Shown one piece after another: positions 50,682 to 61,097 of a stretch of 64,000 bases of DNA. The position numbers and the translations under genes are program-made. Source of the DNA: Schizochytrium sp. TIO01 (Eukaryota > Sar > Bigyra > Thraustochytrida > Thraustochytriidae); contig SMSO01000037.1 of NCBI GenBank assembly GCA_004764695.1, positions 4,710,337 through 4,774,336 on the forward strand, read 5' to 3'. Positions within the stretch are counted from its first letter, which is position 1. The number at the start of each line of letters is the position of its first letter. The notes below the pieces were generated by a model. The model was not told the DNA's origin, did no database searches, and saw nothing but the letters and a program-made list of their open reading frames with translations.

Positions 50682-51221
50682 GCCGTAGAAAGAGCGCCTG
50701 TGCTGCTCTAATTGCACCAGCGCTCTATTCCGAACCCACCTAGGGTCTGCAGATTGATTTGAAGTAGGTTTGTATTCACTGCCTAGATGGAAAGGGCCAT
50801 GGAATGATTGTCGCCAAGGAAAGATGGCAATTTTTGGGCTCCATAGCAATAAGGAAAAACAATACAAGGGGCATAAACACTAGGCGCCACGTATGTAGTT
50901 CTATGCTACTAAAATCAAAGAATTTTTCCTAAGTACCCTACAGGGAGTACTTAGAGCTATTACCATTGACTGATGTTAGTAAAAATAAGAGTAGGTATAG
51001 CCGTTGATAGTAGTAAAAGAAAAAATGGTCTCTAGAGAGCTTCTTGAGCTCGTGTTTCTGATTGGAGCGTTTGTAGCGAAACCACTGCAGAGAAGAAGAC
51101 TTAAACCCCGGATGAAGTTGCTGATTTGGGCTACCTTGATTGTGTCTGCAGGTCTGTTTTGTTTCAGACAAGATTGAGAGCAGTGCTGGTTGTGCCAGGG
51201 TAGTGACAACGCTGGAAGAAG
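50682..51221. other. Divergent promoter region
   Basis: 540 bp between the methyltransferase (-) and the small membrane protein (+). Contains GTACTTAG and AGTAGGTATAG/TAGTAGT motifs (50935-51010) like those in other gaps. Nothing else seen. Confidence 0.55.
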
Positions 51222-51722
51222 ATGAACAGGCCTACAGGGCATGTGCGCTCTCATACGTTGGTTTTTGTCAGATACTTTTTGCTGGCAATGGCCGGTATTT
51301 TTGTCTTGTGGCTACTTTGGTACTTTGTGCTGAAGAGAGCAATGTGCAAGTGCTGCAAGTCAAAGCGGTATTCAGAACTTGAGCTTGAAGAAATTCGCAC
51401 TCGGCATCGGCTAGAGGTGAAGCGCCTTGAGCTAAATCGCATGCGAGATATCACACGAGTGCGCGAGCGCAAGCGACTTTATGAAGAAAATCGAACTATC
51501 TTGGGTCAAGCCAAGGACGAGCTAGGTCGCTTTCTCCTAGGCCGGCGAGCCGTCATGAAACAAGAGATTGTTCCAACACCTCGTGACGAGGAAGGTATGG
51601 ATATTTATGGAGATGCATGGCTGCAAGGTGTCCGGGGCATCAATGGTGGGCGCCCCATTCGAGAAGTCATGGGAGGTGGGCCTGAAAATTACTCCGACGA
51701 GACCAAAATCCAAATGGTATGA
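51222..51722 (+). CDS. Small single-pass membrane protein, unknown
   Basis: 166 residues from ATG 51222. A strongly hydrophobic helix at about 17-37 (FLLAMAGIFVLWLLWYFVL) is followed by KRAMCKCCKSKRY, so the C-terminal side is predicted to be cytoplasmic, with Cys residues next to the membrane that could be acylated. Residues 50-105 form a charged helix (LELEEIRTRHRLEVKRLEL), then a Gly/Pro-rich tail. No family recognised. An independent small gene is supported by composition and clean start and stop, not by homology. Confidence 0.55.
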   Translation: MNRPTGHVRSHTLVFVRYFLLAMAGIFVLWLLWYFVLKRAMCKCCKSKRYSELELEEIRTRHRLEVKRLELNRMRDITRVRERKRLYEENRTILGQAKDELGRFLLGRRAVMKQEIVPTPRDEEGMDIYGDAWLQGVRGINGGRPIREVMGGGPENYSDETKIQMV

Positions 51723-51983
51723 GCCGTTCTTTGTTCTGATATTACAGAAAATTGTTGTTACGAATCTAAAAAAGGGCTTCAAATTCCAATTTGTACCGAG
51801 ATAAATGAAAGGATATTGCTTAGTGATACTTTAAAACGAGAATGAGATGATTAAGAAACGTGATTAGTTGTGCTCTCCCTCCCCTCCTTTTCCCTTCAAT
51901 AACGTCAAGAAAAATGGGGTCTTCTCCAATTATTTCCTCCAAATCAGGGACAAGGGAAGAAGTGAGTGGCCAGAGAAGCATGC

Positions 51984-54044
51984 TTACGCCTCCCAAGATG
52001 ACTCTCTTTGGGACATTAGTTGGGGATCCTGTGCATCTTCAGCCATCATAGAGGCTAGAAGTTCTTGTGACGAAGTGTGTGGTGCAGTATTGAGTTCATG
52101 TGAGCTGCTTTTCAAATATTGGAATTCTTCGTCTTCTCCCTCATCTTCAGCATTGAGATCTTCATGGTTATCGTCCAAATTTTCCTCATTATAAACGTTG
52201 GTTTCTTCGGTTTCATGAAGCAACTCAACACCTCCAAAGTCAATTTTTTCTGAGGCCAAGGCCATTTGGTCTAGCGCCGATGAGAGCGGTGCAAGGTCAT
52301 CATCATCTGGAAGAGAGGCCGACTCACTCAACCCTGTGAGGCTCCTTTGTGAGTTCTCTTGTTGGGCTCGATGAGCGAGCAATCTTGACCTGATCACTGC
52401 TTCGTGTTCACCAGCTTGATGGGAGTGGCGGCGAGCAGCCAATACTTTGCTGTGTTCGCTTATGCGAGGGTGAAAGGTGCAATCAAACTCCATTCCAAGC
52501 TGATCAGCAGCCCCCATGCCGCGCTTGGCTCGTTTCTCCACGGACTCCGCATAGAGACGATCAAAAATCGAGCCATCCGCCGCTCTTTGGCTTTCTGGGC
52601 TCGCGCGACGATCAGCAAATACTCTTGAGGACGCTGGAATATTGGGTGCAAATGTACACTCTGCGGCATTTTTATCCCAATCCCGTTCCAGTTGACGCTG
52701 ACGTGCCATCTCCTCATCCTGGGCCTTGCGAAGTGCCCAATCCTTTCCATTTTGATACAGTCTTGCGTAAACCTTTTCTGCGGAATCGTGCGAAAGGCGG
52801 CGATTCGTTGGGCTCACTGCTGTAGAGGAGTCTGACACTTCTTGGCTCCCGTCCATGGACTGTCGCTGCTTTGCTTTAAGACGAGCCTGTTCATAAAGTC
52901 TCGCATGCACATCAGCATTAGTGCCATGGTGTGCTCCAGGAGTTGGTGCGACTGCTGTGGATCTAGTTTCCAGGCTTGGCGAGAATGTACATCCCTCAAG
53001 TTCCCGGGTCCTGCGAAGTTCTTCTAGCCGGGCCTCTCGGGCTGCCTGCTCCGAGCGGTCAGGGTACAGCACATCGGAGGAGCGCCTTGGAGCATCTGCT
53101 GGGACATTGGTCCGTGGCTTAAAGGAGTACTCCATCGGGAGCTGTTCCGCGAGTTTTTTGCGTTTCTCTTCAGCGAGCTTCGCATGGTTATAGAGTTCAT
53201 TGAGGCGTTCTTGCCTTGTCTTCTCGCTCGATTGACTAATTCCACTCATGCTGCTTCTCGGAGAACGGGAGGACCTCCTTGATGCATTGGTTTGCGGCCG
53301 AAACGTGCACTCGAGGTCGTACAGGTGCTTTTGCTTTTCAGTGAGCTGCCTTCGTTGTTCCAAAGCCTGCTCGTATAAATGATCAAATCTCGCAAAACCA
53401 TTTGTACCGCCACTGCTGCCGCTTGCTTGTGAGCCGTCAGCGGCAGCTTGACCTTCGAGGCTGCGGCGCTGGTTAATCTTGGGCTTAAATGACGGTGTTG
53501 AGGCCTCCTCAGCTTGTTTCTTAGAGGCCTCAAGTCTGGCCTTGGCGGCCATACCTTGGTCGTACAGCGCTTCGAAACGGCTACTTTCACTGGCTACAGG
53601 ACTTGCCGGTGACGTTGCACACGATCGGCGCCGTTGAGTATTTGTCTTGGGCTTGAACGTGCATCCCTGCTGCTCCGGTGTTCTGCCAGTGCTGACACGA
53701 CGCCTGCGAGCTGATTCTTTGCCCTGTTCGTAAAGCCGGTCGAGGCGCGAGGCTTTCGAGGTAGGTTTTACGGCACTGGAAGGCCCCTCAGCTGTGGAAG
53801 AACCCGAGGCATTAAGCATGTTGCCTGATAGTTTGGGTTTTGGCGTATTAGAGTTCGAATTAAGACTCATCTTTTGGCGAGGTAAGTTTTTTCCATGATC
53901 AGAGTTTTGAGGAGAAGCCTGTTCAATGGGATCTTCAAAGTCAGAAGACTGAGGAATCTCTTGAGATGTTATGGATGGAAGCGGGGGCACTGGTGGTGCT
54001 GGATCCGTCACAGCCTCATTTGAAGCATTTGTCGTGGTGGTCAT
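51984..54044 (-). CDS. Protein with about eight LY-x(n)-CTFxPxxN repeats
   Basis: 686 residues from the first ATG (54044); the frame is open to 54170 but without an ATG. Residues 95-535 hold about eight tandem units of 50-75 residues, each starting with a basic-helix LYEQ/LYDQ/LYNH/LYQN/LYAE stretch (for example LYEQGKESARRRR) and ending in a short strand-like CTFxPxxN motif: CTFKPKTN, SFKPKIN, CTFRPQTN, SFKPRTN, CTFSP, CTFAPNIP, CTFHPRIS. Units 5 and 6 are incomplete. Helices are rich in Arg, Lys, Glu and Gln. The N-terminus is Ser/Pro-rich, the last about 150 residues acidic (EENLDDNHEDLNAEDEGEDE). Repeats of this type occur in protist hypothetical proteins, but I know no characterised family. 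Neighbouring ciliary genes suggest a cytoskeletal role, which is a guess. Confidence 0.75.
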   Translation of the reverse strand: MTTTTNASNEAVTDPAPPVPPLPSITSQEIPQSSDFEDPIEQASPQNSDHGKNLPRQKMSLNSNSNTPKPKLSGNMLNASGSSTAEGPSSAVKPTSKASRLDRLYEQGKESARRRRVSTGRTPEQQGCTFKPKTNTQRRRSCATSPASPVASESSRFEALYDQGMAAKARLEASKKQAEEASTPSFKPKINQRRSLEGQAAADGSQASGSSGGTNGFARFDHLYEQALEQRRQLTEKQKHLYDLECTFRPQTNASRRSSRSPRSSMSGISQSSEKTRQERLNELYNHAKLAEEKRKKLAEQLPMEYSFKPRTNVPADAPRRSSDVLYPDRSEQAAREARLEELRRTRELEGCTFSPSLETRSTAVAPTPGAHHGTNADVHARLYEQARLKAKQRQSMDGSQEVSDSSTAVSPTNRRLSHDSAEKVYARLYQNGKDWALRKAQDEEMARQRQLERDWDKNAAECTFAPNIPASSRVFADRRASPESQRAADGSIFDRLYAESVEKRAKRGMGAADQLGMEFDCTFHPRISEHSKVLAARRHSHQAGEHEAVIRSRLLAHRAQQENSQRSLTGLSESASLPDDDDLAPLSSALDQMALASEKIDFGGVELLHETEETNVYNEENLDDNHEDLNAEDEGEDEEFQYLKSSSHELNTAPHTSSQELLASMMAEDAQDPQLMSQRESSWEA

Positions 54045-54236
54045 GTGGACTTTTAAATATATGTTTTTGCCTCGAACCTTGCTTTGGTGAGATACAGCTT
54101 TCCAGAATTCACCTCCCAAGCGGGATAACCTTTTCGTCAGGGCTGTTGTTGATTTGTCTAGTTTTTCCAAGTTCTAAGACAATCGCTACTTTGCCGAGTG
54201 GGCTAGACGGCGTGCGTATATACGAACTCACAATAG

Positions 54237-54479
54237 ATGAACGAGTCGGAAGAGCAGCTGAGCTGTCTGCGTCAGCTTCTCGCCGCAAATATCGAGTTCC
54301 TCGTACCCCTAGATCGTAGCAGGACCCCCTCCACAACCACTGGCTCCCTTCACGCTACCGAGCGGCACGCTCCCGTGCCGTCAGTCTCGGCGTTCCCGAA
54401 TTGGATTCTGATGTGCTCATTTATTCAAATATCACGCTACGATATCTACCTACTTACTACTACTATAGCTACTATATAG
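54237..54479 (+). CDS. Possible small hypothetical protein
   Basis: 80 codons from ATG 54237. The first 30 residues (EEQLSCLRQLLAANIEFLV) look like a real amphipathic helix with a GC-richer codon choice than the surroundings; the rest is low in protein character. It could be a first exon or chance. Divergent from the repeat protein, with the two starts about 190 bp apart. Confidence 0.22.
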   Translation: MNESEEQLSCLRQLLAANIEFLVPLDRSRTPSTTTGSLHATERHAPVPSVSAFPNWILMCSFIQISRYDIYLLTTTIATI

Positions 54480-54611
54480 GACTACTCTACTGATACCTAG
54501 GACTCTCACAAAGCAAAGTAAGACAGGAAGTAGAAGGCCAATAGGGGCTATATATCTTAAACCCTAGGCGTAGCACCAGCTAAGAGGATAAAAGGAGAAC
54601 ATTGATAACTA

Positions 54612-54641
54612 AATCAAAGAATCAAGAATCAAAGAATCAAT
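54612..54641. repeat. 15-bp tandem duplication
   Basis: Two adjacent copies of AATCAAAGAATCAAG, the second ending in T. Simple local repeat in the gap. Confidence 0.8.
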
Positions 54642-56344
54642 GAATCCTTTTTCCTTGTAATGTCTATTTAACATTGATCTCTGATACCGTATATCTCCTA
54701 CATAGGCATAGCTAGTGGGGTATATGGAAAGAAAAAGAAAGGAATTCATGACTCCTGTTTTTCCCTCCATTCCGAGATCAAGTTCTCTTGAAAAGTCTCT
54801 GCCTTGTGAGCGAGCAGGACTCCGAAGAGTGGAGTCAGCGAGTGAGTCCGTGAGTTCGAGGTTCAGATCTATGGAACGCGTGTAATTTGAGCGTGTGTGC
54901 GTGCGGACTCTGGGATCCCAAGAGATATGAAAGTCACTTGGACTTCTTCTGGACTACGGTTGCTTCATATATTTCCACTTTGCTACATGCTCGAGAACGA
55001 TGATGGTTGTTGGACTACGACTAAGGTTCCTTGCGAAGTGTCTTGACGTGAGGATTGCAGTGAATAAAGCGATGGGGGGTGACTGCTTTGGTAGTGCATA
55101 TCCTGGTCACACGCATTTTGGGCCAGAGAACGAAAAGTGGAAGGAAAACTTTGGCGATGAGCGATGCCTCTTCGTCTTGGAGACAGCGCTGCTACTTCCC
55201 ACTCGTAGACTTTCGAATAGGTGGTAGATAGCATCACTCAAGCATCAAAGGCATGGAGCTCTGCTTCATACGAGATAACTTGTGGTACGCAGTGGTCTCG
55301 TTCAGGTATTATTCTTACGTTGCCGCAACAGTATATGCTTTTCTTGCTCCATAATTTAGGTTGATTGCCAGGTAGGTAGACGCAACTTACCGCGAAGAAA
55401 GCGAAAAGGTTCCAATGGTTCTGGATCGAATAGTTGCGTTTGACAATGTTTTGAAGGATTCTTGTTTATTATAATATGTTAGTGTTTAATTTGCTATCAA
55501 AAAGAAGCAGCGAGAGAATTTGGGGGTAGGCTTTCTTGATCAATGAAACCTCGCTGTTTTATTTTTATGTTGACTATTCTATTGGCTTTTTCTCGTAAGA
55601 CGATTGGTGTCTGAAAATGAAATTCTCTCGTATATCAGATACCCTGCAACGATTTCCTGCAGCATGAAGAAGCCACAGAATCTATGTTATGCCAATTGCT
55701 TACCTCAAGTTCATTTTATTGGGAAAAGGTTGTCTGTGTAAACCAACACATGAGGCCTCTTCAGATGAATTCTTCCCTGTTCCTCAACAAATCAAACTAA
55801 TCGCTCTAGCTAGACAGATGGCGTTCCCAACTATTCTTGCAAATTTTGGAGAGTCCCTCACAAGTTTGAGCCCAAATCTCTACTAGTAGATACCTGGTAT
55901 TCCAAAGGTCACAAGGTCACAAGCTGCCACACATGTGGTCCCCTCAAATTGAATTGCCACTCGTACTAGGTATTATATAGATAGTAGTTAATATTAGTAA
56001 GTGCCTAGCCTTGGGTAGAAGGGCAAAGGGCGCTGAGCACTCCCAGGGACGCTTGTTCCAGAAGTTCCTCATCTCTGAATGCCTTTGTTTTTAGATTCCA
56101 TTGCATTTCATCGCTTTAAAACTCGTGTTACTTTTATTGAAAGCTTCGCACCAATATCCATTCAGGAAAGCGCCACATCGCGGTCCCAAACTCTCGGATT
56201 CGGGACAGCAACAACTAAGACATCTTGAGGCGCGAGCAAGTAAAAAGGCCTCATAGCGGGATCAGCGAGACAGCAACCTTTGTTGATTTCATCACGAGAG
56301 GTCTTGTTTAAAGGTCTTCGAGGAGCTGTCAAACGTGGATAAAG

Positions 56345-57679
56345 ATGCGTCGCGTTGTTGTTACAGGCGTGGGTCTTGTGACACCTTTGGGTGTTGGCGT
56401 CGAGGCTACTTGGAATGGCATTCTGGAGGGTCGCAGTGCCATCGGTAAGCTCAATTTCAACCTCGGAGGGGACATCGACGAATCTCATGGTATGTCCAAG
56501 CTCGCCAGAGCTCTTCCATGCCAGGTCGGTGCTCCAGTGGACCCTGCTGCTCTTGAGCCTATGAAAAAGACAGTGCTCACCAACGCGCGAGCTCAGGATC
56601 CTGGATTCATCTCCATGGCACTTATCGCCGCTTCCGAAGCAGTTCAAAACGCAGGTATCCACGATCTTTTGCACGACGGCAAGATCGACCCTACACGGGC
56701 TGGAGTTTGCGTCGGTTCCGGTATTGGAGCCTCCGTACAGGAGGTCTCTGATGCGCACGAACTTCTCGCTGACCCGAAGCGAGGTTTGCGCAGACTGAGT
56801 CCTTATTTTGTGCCGCGGCTGCTGATTAACCTCGCCGCGGGCCACATCTCTATTGCCCACAACTTGCAGGGACCTAACCACAGCTGTGTAACAGCATGTG
56901 CCAGTGGAGCACACTCCATTGGAGATGCTTCAAGATTCATCATGTTTGGCGATGCTGACGTTATGGTTGCAGGCGGAACCGAGGCCTCTTTGAACCCCCT
57001 TTCGCTTGCTGGGTTTTCTCGCCTCAAGGCACTTTCGACAAAGTTCAATGACACTCCTGCAGAGGCCTCGAGGCCTTTTGACAAGGAACGTGATGGGTTT
57101 GTCATGGGCGAAGGTTCAGGCGTCGTGGTGCTCGAGGAACTTGAGCATGCGAAACGTCGTGGAGCAAACATCATTGCAGAGGTTACCGGATATGGCTTGT
57201 CTGGAGACGCCTTTCACCTGACCGCACCGGCCGAAGATGGTGCTGGAGCTAAAAACTGTATGAAGGCGGCTCTTAGAAATGCCAAGTTGAATGCAAGCGA
57301 AATTGATTACGTCAATGCGCATGCCACTTCGACGCCCCTTGGTGATACTGTTGAGGCTCAGGCTATTGCAGAGGTGCTAGGCAACTCTGGACGGCCGGCT
57401 GACTCCTCCAAGGTCAGCGTGTCATCCACCAAGGGAAACATCGGTCACCTGCTAGGAGCTGCTGGCGCTGTAGAGGCTATCTTTGCGATGCTTAGCCTTC
57501 GCGACCAAGTCGTGCCCCCTACGCTCAACCTTGAGAATCCCGACATGCCCGACTTTGTCTATGAACATGTGGACCTTGTTCGCAAAAGCCCTCAGGAACG
57601 TAAACTGCGCTACACCATGACCAACTCTTTTGGGTTTGGTGGAACCAACACTTCCCTTGTGTTTTCCCCTGCGCCTTAA
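56345..57679 (+). CDS. fabF: Beta-ketoacyl-ACP synthase (KAS II, FabF/OXSM type)
   Basis: 444 residues, a complete condensing enzyme: MRRVVVTGVGLVTPLG at the start, the nucleophile Cys185 in TACASGAHS, His326 in NAHATSTPLGD and His368 in GNIGHLLGAAGA, giving the Cys-His-His triad, and FGFGGTN near the end. It elongates acyl-ACP with malonyl-ACP in type II fatty acid synthesis, in eukaryotes mostly mitochondrial (octanoate/lipoate supply) or plastidial. No presequence is visible: the frame is open for only 11 codons upstream and without an ATG, so a targeting exon may be missing or separate. A possible AATAAA follows near 57837. Transcribed towards UNC119. Confidence 0.96.
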   Translation: MRRVVVTGVGLVTPLGVGVEATWNGILEGRSAIGKLNFNLGGDIDESHGMSKLARALPCQVGAPVDPAALEPMKKTVLTNARAQDPGFISMALIAASEAVQNAGIHDLLHDGKIDPTRAGVCVGSGIGASVQEVSDAHELLADPKRGLRRLSPYFVPRLLINLAAGHISIAHNLQGPNHSCVTACASGAHSIGDASRFIMFGDADVMVAGGTEASLNPLSLAGFSRLKALSTKFNDTPAEASRPFDKERDGFVMGEGSGVVVLEELEHAKRRGANIIAEVTGYGLSGDAFHLTAPAEDGAGAKNCMKAALRNAKLNASEIDYVNAHATSTPLGDTVEAQAIAEVLGNSGRPADSSKVSVSSTKGNIGHLLGAAGAVEAIFAMLSLRDQVVPPTLNLENPDMPDFVYEHVDLVRKSPQERKLRYTMTNSFGFGGTNTSLVFSPAP

Positions 57680-59728
57680 ACGTGGACATACGAAAGATGC
57701 AGCATATTATTTTAATCTGAATTAAATCCATCATTTCTATTCTGTATGATTTGTTCTATTTTCCGCAGAAGCTGGGGGTGATTCATCTTTCAAAATCAGC
57801 AGATCTTAAGTCTAACAATCATATGAGGGGCGCAAATAAATACAGACGCAAGTGAAAAATTATACGTAGGAACCATTTTCCTTTCGCAGTTACTGCTCTT
57901 TTCGAAGAATCAGAAAATCAAGTTCATCTTTCGAGTGACTAAAGAACGTATGCGATTTTCAAACTAGTCAGCGTTACAGTGGTCTCGCAGTTACATCATT
58001 CTTTTGTTTACCATCATAAAGAATATGGTATACCCTACTCCTTCTTTATTTGAAAGCCTGTAAATAGGTGCATTATATTTGTATCCCCAAAACTGAACCG
58101 ATAAATGCTATATTATACACGTCTGTAAGGCTCAGGGTGGGTAAATAGTTTACTAGGATTACACAATTGTCTCTACTCAAGGCCAATTTTGTGGTCTCCA
58201 TCGAACGATAGAACAATACTGTGAGTAATAACAAATGAATCTTATACTTTTGAGAACTCTAAAGATAGCATTACCCAGCTTCACTCAGATCCGAGAATTC
58301 CTTTTCTATGCTTCTTGCTTTTAATATCGCAAGATCTCGAGCAGATTACACCCTTCAAAGTTGCTTCAGCAGTGGTTTTAAAAAAAATTAAAAAAATCCT
58401 GCAAATACATGTTTTCTGCTTTTGTTTTGTTTTTATTCAGTTTTTAATTCCGAAAATCTCTCCAGCTTTTCTATCTTTCTTTTAGAGAAAAATTAAACAG
58501 TGTCAATGTGGACACATTCAGAACTTGACTTCACATCAAAATAATCCTCAGATTCTCAAGATCATTTTGCAAATGCCCAGGCCAAGGAACCGAAATTTAA
58601 TGTGGCAAAGATGCAACCTTCAGCTTCTCCACGGCGCCAAACATTGCACCGAAACGTTTGCTCAACAGAATCTTTTTGGAAAAAAATAGTCCAAGCATCG
58701 AAAACCACCTTGAACCTCACATTCTCGGCCCCAGGTTTCCAAACTCAACGACACCTTGACCACACGGAGCGAGGTATTGTAAAGGATATCCTTGGTTAGT
58801 TGAATGGTACCACATCCGTGACGGTCCCAGGTTTCCGTTGCCAGATGCTGCCAAAATTGGTAGGTAGCACTAGTAGGGGGATGCAATTTATAGAGTAACG
58901 GGACACTGCTGCGACTCTCACCCTCACCCTCTTTCTTTTGCACTCTCTATTTATCGGCATTTCGGCCATTCCTAAAGCACCATGTGAAAGTTTCGCATCG
59001 TGGTGGAGATGAATGTCACATCCGTGCCATAGACCTGCTGCCTACAATGGTCCTACAAGGATAGGATCCCTTAATCAACTACTACTAGCGCACATTTGGT
59101 TGCAACACTGGAAGCATTAGAAGTAGTTCAATCGCAGACGCTGTTGTAACAATAAAATTTAATATAGACGTTGTCATTGAGTCTTTCTTTAAGCATAAGT
59201 TCTCTATGTGGTATTCCACGCACGCGCACCTTGGCAGACCTGTCTAGAGCACTAGCACGCACGACGGTTTCAATAGGAAGAAGTGTAGGTTAAACACTAT
59301 CGGTTGAGTTCCTCGAGTTCCTGCCTTAAGATTTCGGATATGAAGACTAGTAGTAGTCTTACGGCTTGCTTTTGTGCTGTTGCGTACATTCGAGGTGAGG
59401 GCACTGCAACAAGCAAATGCAGAAGACTCAACCTTGCAACACAGGCAGACCCAATTGAGGAAGCAAAACTACTTAGCTGACGTCGCACGTGCTGGCAAGC
59501 GAGGAAAGCCGAGGAGGTTCAGGTTTCTTGCTTGCTTGCCTCCTATCCTGCTCACGCGAAAGACCAAGTTATTTGAGTTCTTCTCTGCCTCCAGTCGTCA
59601 TCCCGGGTTAGCTGGACTTGGAGCAAGGTCTCATCCCCAACCTGACCGCAGGAACTTCAACTTCTTCAAAATAACTCTCAGTTGAAACTTCTTAATAAGT
59701 CCCCAAGGAATATCACGTTCTAGACACC
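57680..59728. other. 2-kb gap upstream of UNC119
   Basis: AT-rich; A runs near 58382. Contains TAGGTAG/CTACTA-type motifs at 58859-58876 and 59081-59091. The GC-richer 59370-59690 stretch just upstream of UNC119 has open frames without an ATG and is more likely 5' untranslated region. No gene recognised. Confidence 0.5.
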
Positions 59729-60469
59729 ATGGTGAAGAGCAAGAGTGTTTCCCCGGAAGAGGTCCTCCGCTTCAAGGAGCCGACAAAGGGTTTCCTCTGC
59801 CCTTTGAGCGCCAACACGTTCGGTATTGAGTTCTTGAGCTTTACCATCAAGGACTACGAAACAAAGCGTACAATCTTTGATATTTCCCGCGAAAACGCTG
59901 CAGCAGCTCCCGCGGTAACGGCAAGCGCGTTGGCAAACCTAAGCGAAGACAGCTACCGGAAGATCAGGTACAACTTCAGCGAGGATGTTCTTCGTACACC
60001 GACTATCTCCACAACTTTGACCTTTGCTGTCGGTGACCACGAAGTGGAGGATTTTCGTATGATTGAGCGTCACTACTTTCGTGATCAACTTGTTAAGAGT
60101 TACGACTTTACCTTTGGATTTTGCATTCCTTGCAGTACCAACACGTGGGAGGCAGTGTACGCCGTCCCTCTGATTGACGAAAAGCTCATTGACGATATGG
60201 TTGCAAACCCATTTGAGACCCGATCCGATAGTTTTTACTTTGTGAACGGTGAGCTTATTATGCACAACAAGGCAGAGTACAACTACTGCGGCGAGCCGGC
60301 TGAGGCAAAGCCCACTGCTGGCACCCCGCGTGCAGGTGCAAAGGCGGGCTCTAAGCAGGCTACGCCTGGCATGAAGTACGCTGCCAAGATGTCAGCAACC
60401 GCTCCCGGCAAGAACACCAAGAATCAGATTCCTGCGCAAGCAAAGGCAGGCGCTAAGGCTTCTTTCTAA
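59729..60469 (+). CDS. UNC119: UNC119, lipid-binding ciliary cargo carrier
   Basis: 246 residues with the PDE6-delta/UNC119 (GMP-PDE delta) beta-sandwich at about 8-185. Diagnostic stretches: FLCPLSANTFGIEFLSFTI, RYNFSEDVLRTPTISTTLTF, DFRMIERHYFRDQLVKSYDF, TFGFCIPCSTNTWEAVYAVP and SDSFYFVNGELIMHNKAEYNY. UNC119 binds N-myristoylated proteins and delivers them to the cilium, released by ARL3. This copy lacks the long disordered N-terminus of animal UNC119 and instead ends in a Lys/Ala/Gly/Pro-rich basic tail of about 55 residues (GTPRAGAKAGSK onwards). The start has a strong context (CACCATGG at 59729). A possible poly(A) signal AATAAA lies at 60694-60699. Confidence 0.95.
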   Translation: MVKSKSVSPEEVLRFKEPTKGFLCPLSANTFGIEFLSFTIKDYETKRTIFDISRENAAAAPAVTASALANLSEDSYRKIRYNFSEDVLRTPTISTTLTFAVGDHEVEDFRMIERHYFRDQLVKSYDFTFGFCIPCSTNTWEAVYAVPLIDEKLIDDMVANPFETRSDSFYFVNGELIMHNKAEYNYCGEPAEAKPTAGTPRAGAKAGSKQATPGMKYAAKMSATAPGKNTKNQIPAQAKAGAKASF

Positions 60470-61097
60470 CGGCAAGGTAGCTCCTTCTCGCAAGAAAGTA
60501 CTACATGCGCATTTATCAAATCTGCCATCCGCAGGCAGAATAACACATTCCCCTCTCAACTCAAACCCTTCAAAAACTTCAATCGAAAATGAATCAACTC
60601 ACAACAACAACAACAAAACAACAAAACAATTAAAACAACACTTTGGAAAGGTGGAGGAATCACGGCCTTGAGATGGGCATCCTACCATTAATGAATAAAG
60701 AGCAGTCGCTATGATTTAGCTCAACATTTATCACCGTACATAGAGCTTACATTTCTTATGACTGCTTACTTGGGAAGATCAGCGATACTTGCCAACCATT
60801 TCCTCAGGATCGTTGCAAGGACATCACCAAATTCGCTCCGCATACAGTATGCAAAGCAAACAAAACAGTAAAAATTATGCATTTGGTGGATCGCCTAGCT
60901 TTTTGGAACATTCAAAGACTGGTATGGCTATATTGGACCTTACCGCACAGTAGAAGCAGCAACTAGCCCAATAAATGCCAGATCTACCTGTACCTATGCA
61001 CGATCCAGCCATCATCAACGTCACCCATAACCTTGGACTTGTTTAAAACAAAAGCTCAGATTTAGTTTAGCTTAGACTTTCCATTTTATTTTTTCGT
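60470..61097. other. Convergent gap
   Basis: 3' space between UNC119 and the LRR-ADAT1 gene. It holds an AAC/AACAA-rich tract (60601-60641) and an AATAAA at 60694-60699 that may end UNC119 mRNA. No gene seen. Confidence 0.6.
60601..60641. repeat. AAC-rich simple repeat
   Basis: Imperfect (ACA)n/(ACAAA)n tract downstream of UNC119. Confidence 0.85.

Larger units (their letters stand above)
54045..56344. other. 2.3-kb divergent gap
   Basis: Promoter region between the repeat protein (-) and the ketoacyl synthase (+). Contains a CTACTA/TAGG-rich stretch (54444-54500), a 15-base duplicated AATCAAAGAATCAAG unit (54612-54641), and TAGGTAG-type motifs at 55369, 55882 and 55964. An 80-codon plus-strand frame from ATG 54237 has a coding-like start; a 75-codon frame from ATG 55000 does not look convincing. 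Confidence 0.5.

Noticed and set aside
55000-55227. 75-codon plus-strand frame with ATG
   Set aside because: No domain and composition not better than random frames in the gap; not enough to call a gene.
56162-56914. 250-codon minus-strand frame
   Set aside because: Lies antisense to the well-conserved start of the ketoacyl synthase and has no recognisable domain; a shadow of the real gene.
59374-59685. 103-codon plus-strand frame before UNC119
   Set aside because: No ATG, ends before the UNC119 start and has low-complexity character; more likely 5' untranslated region.
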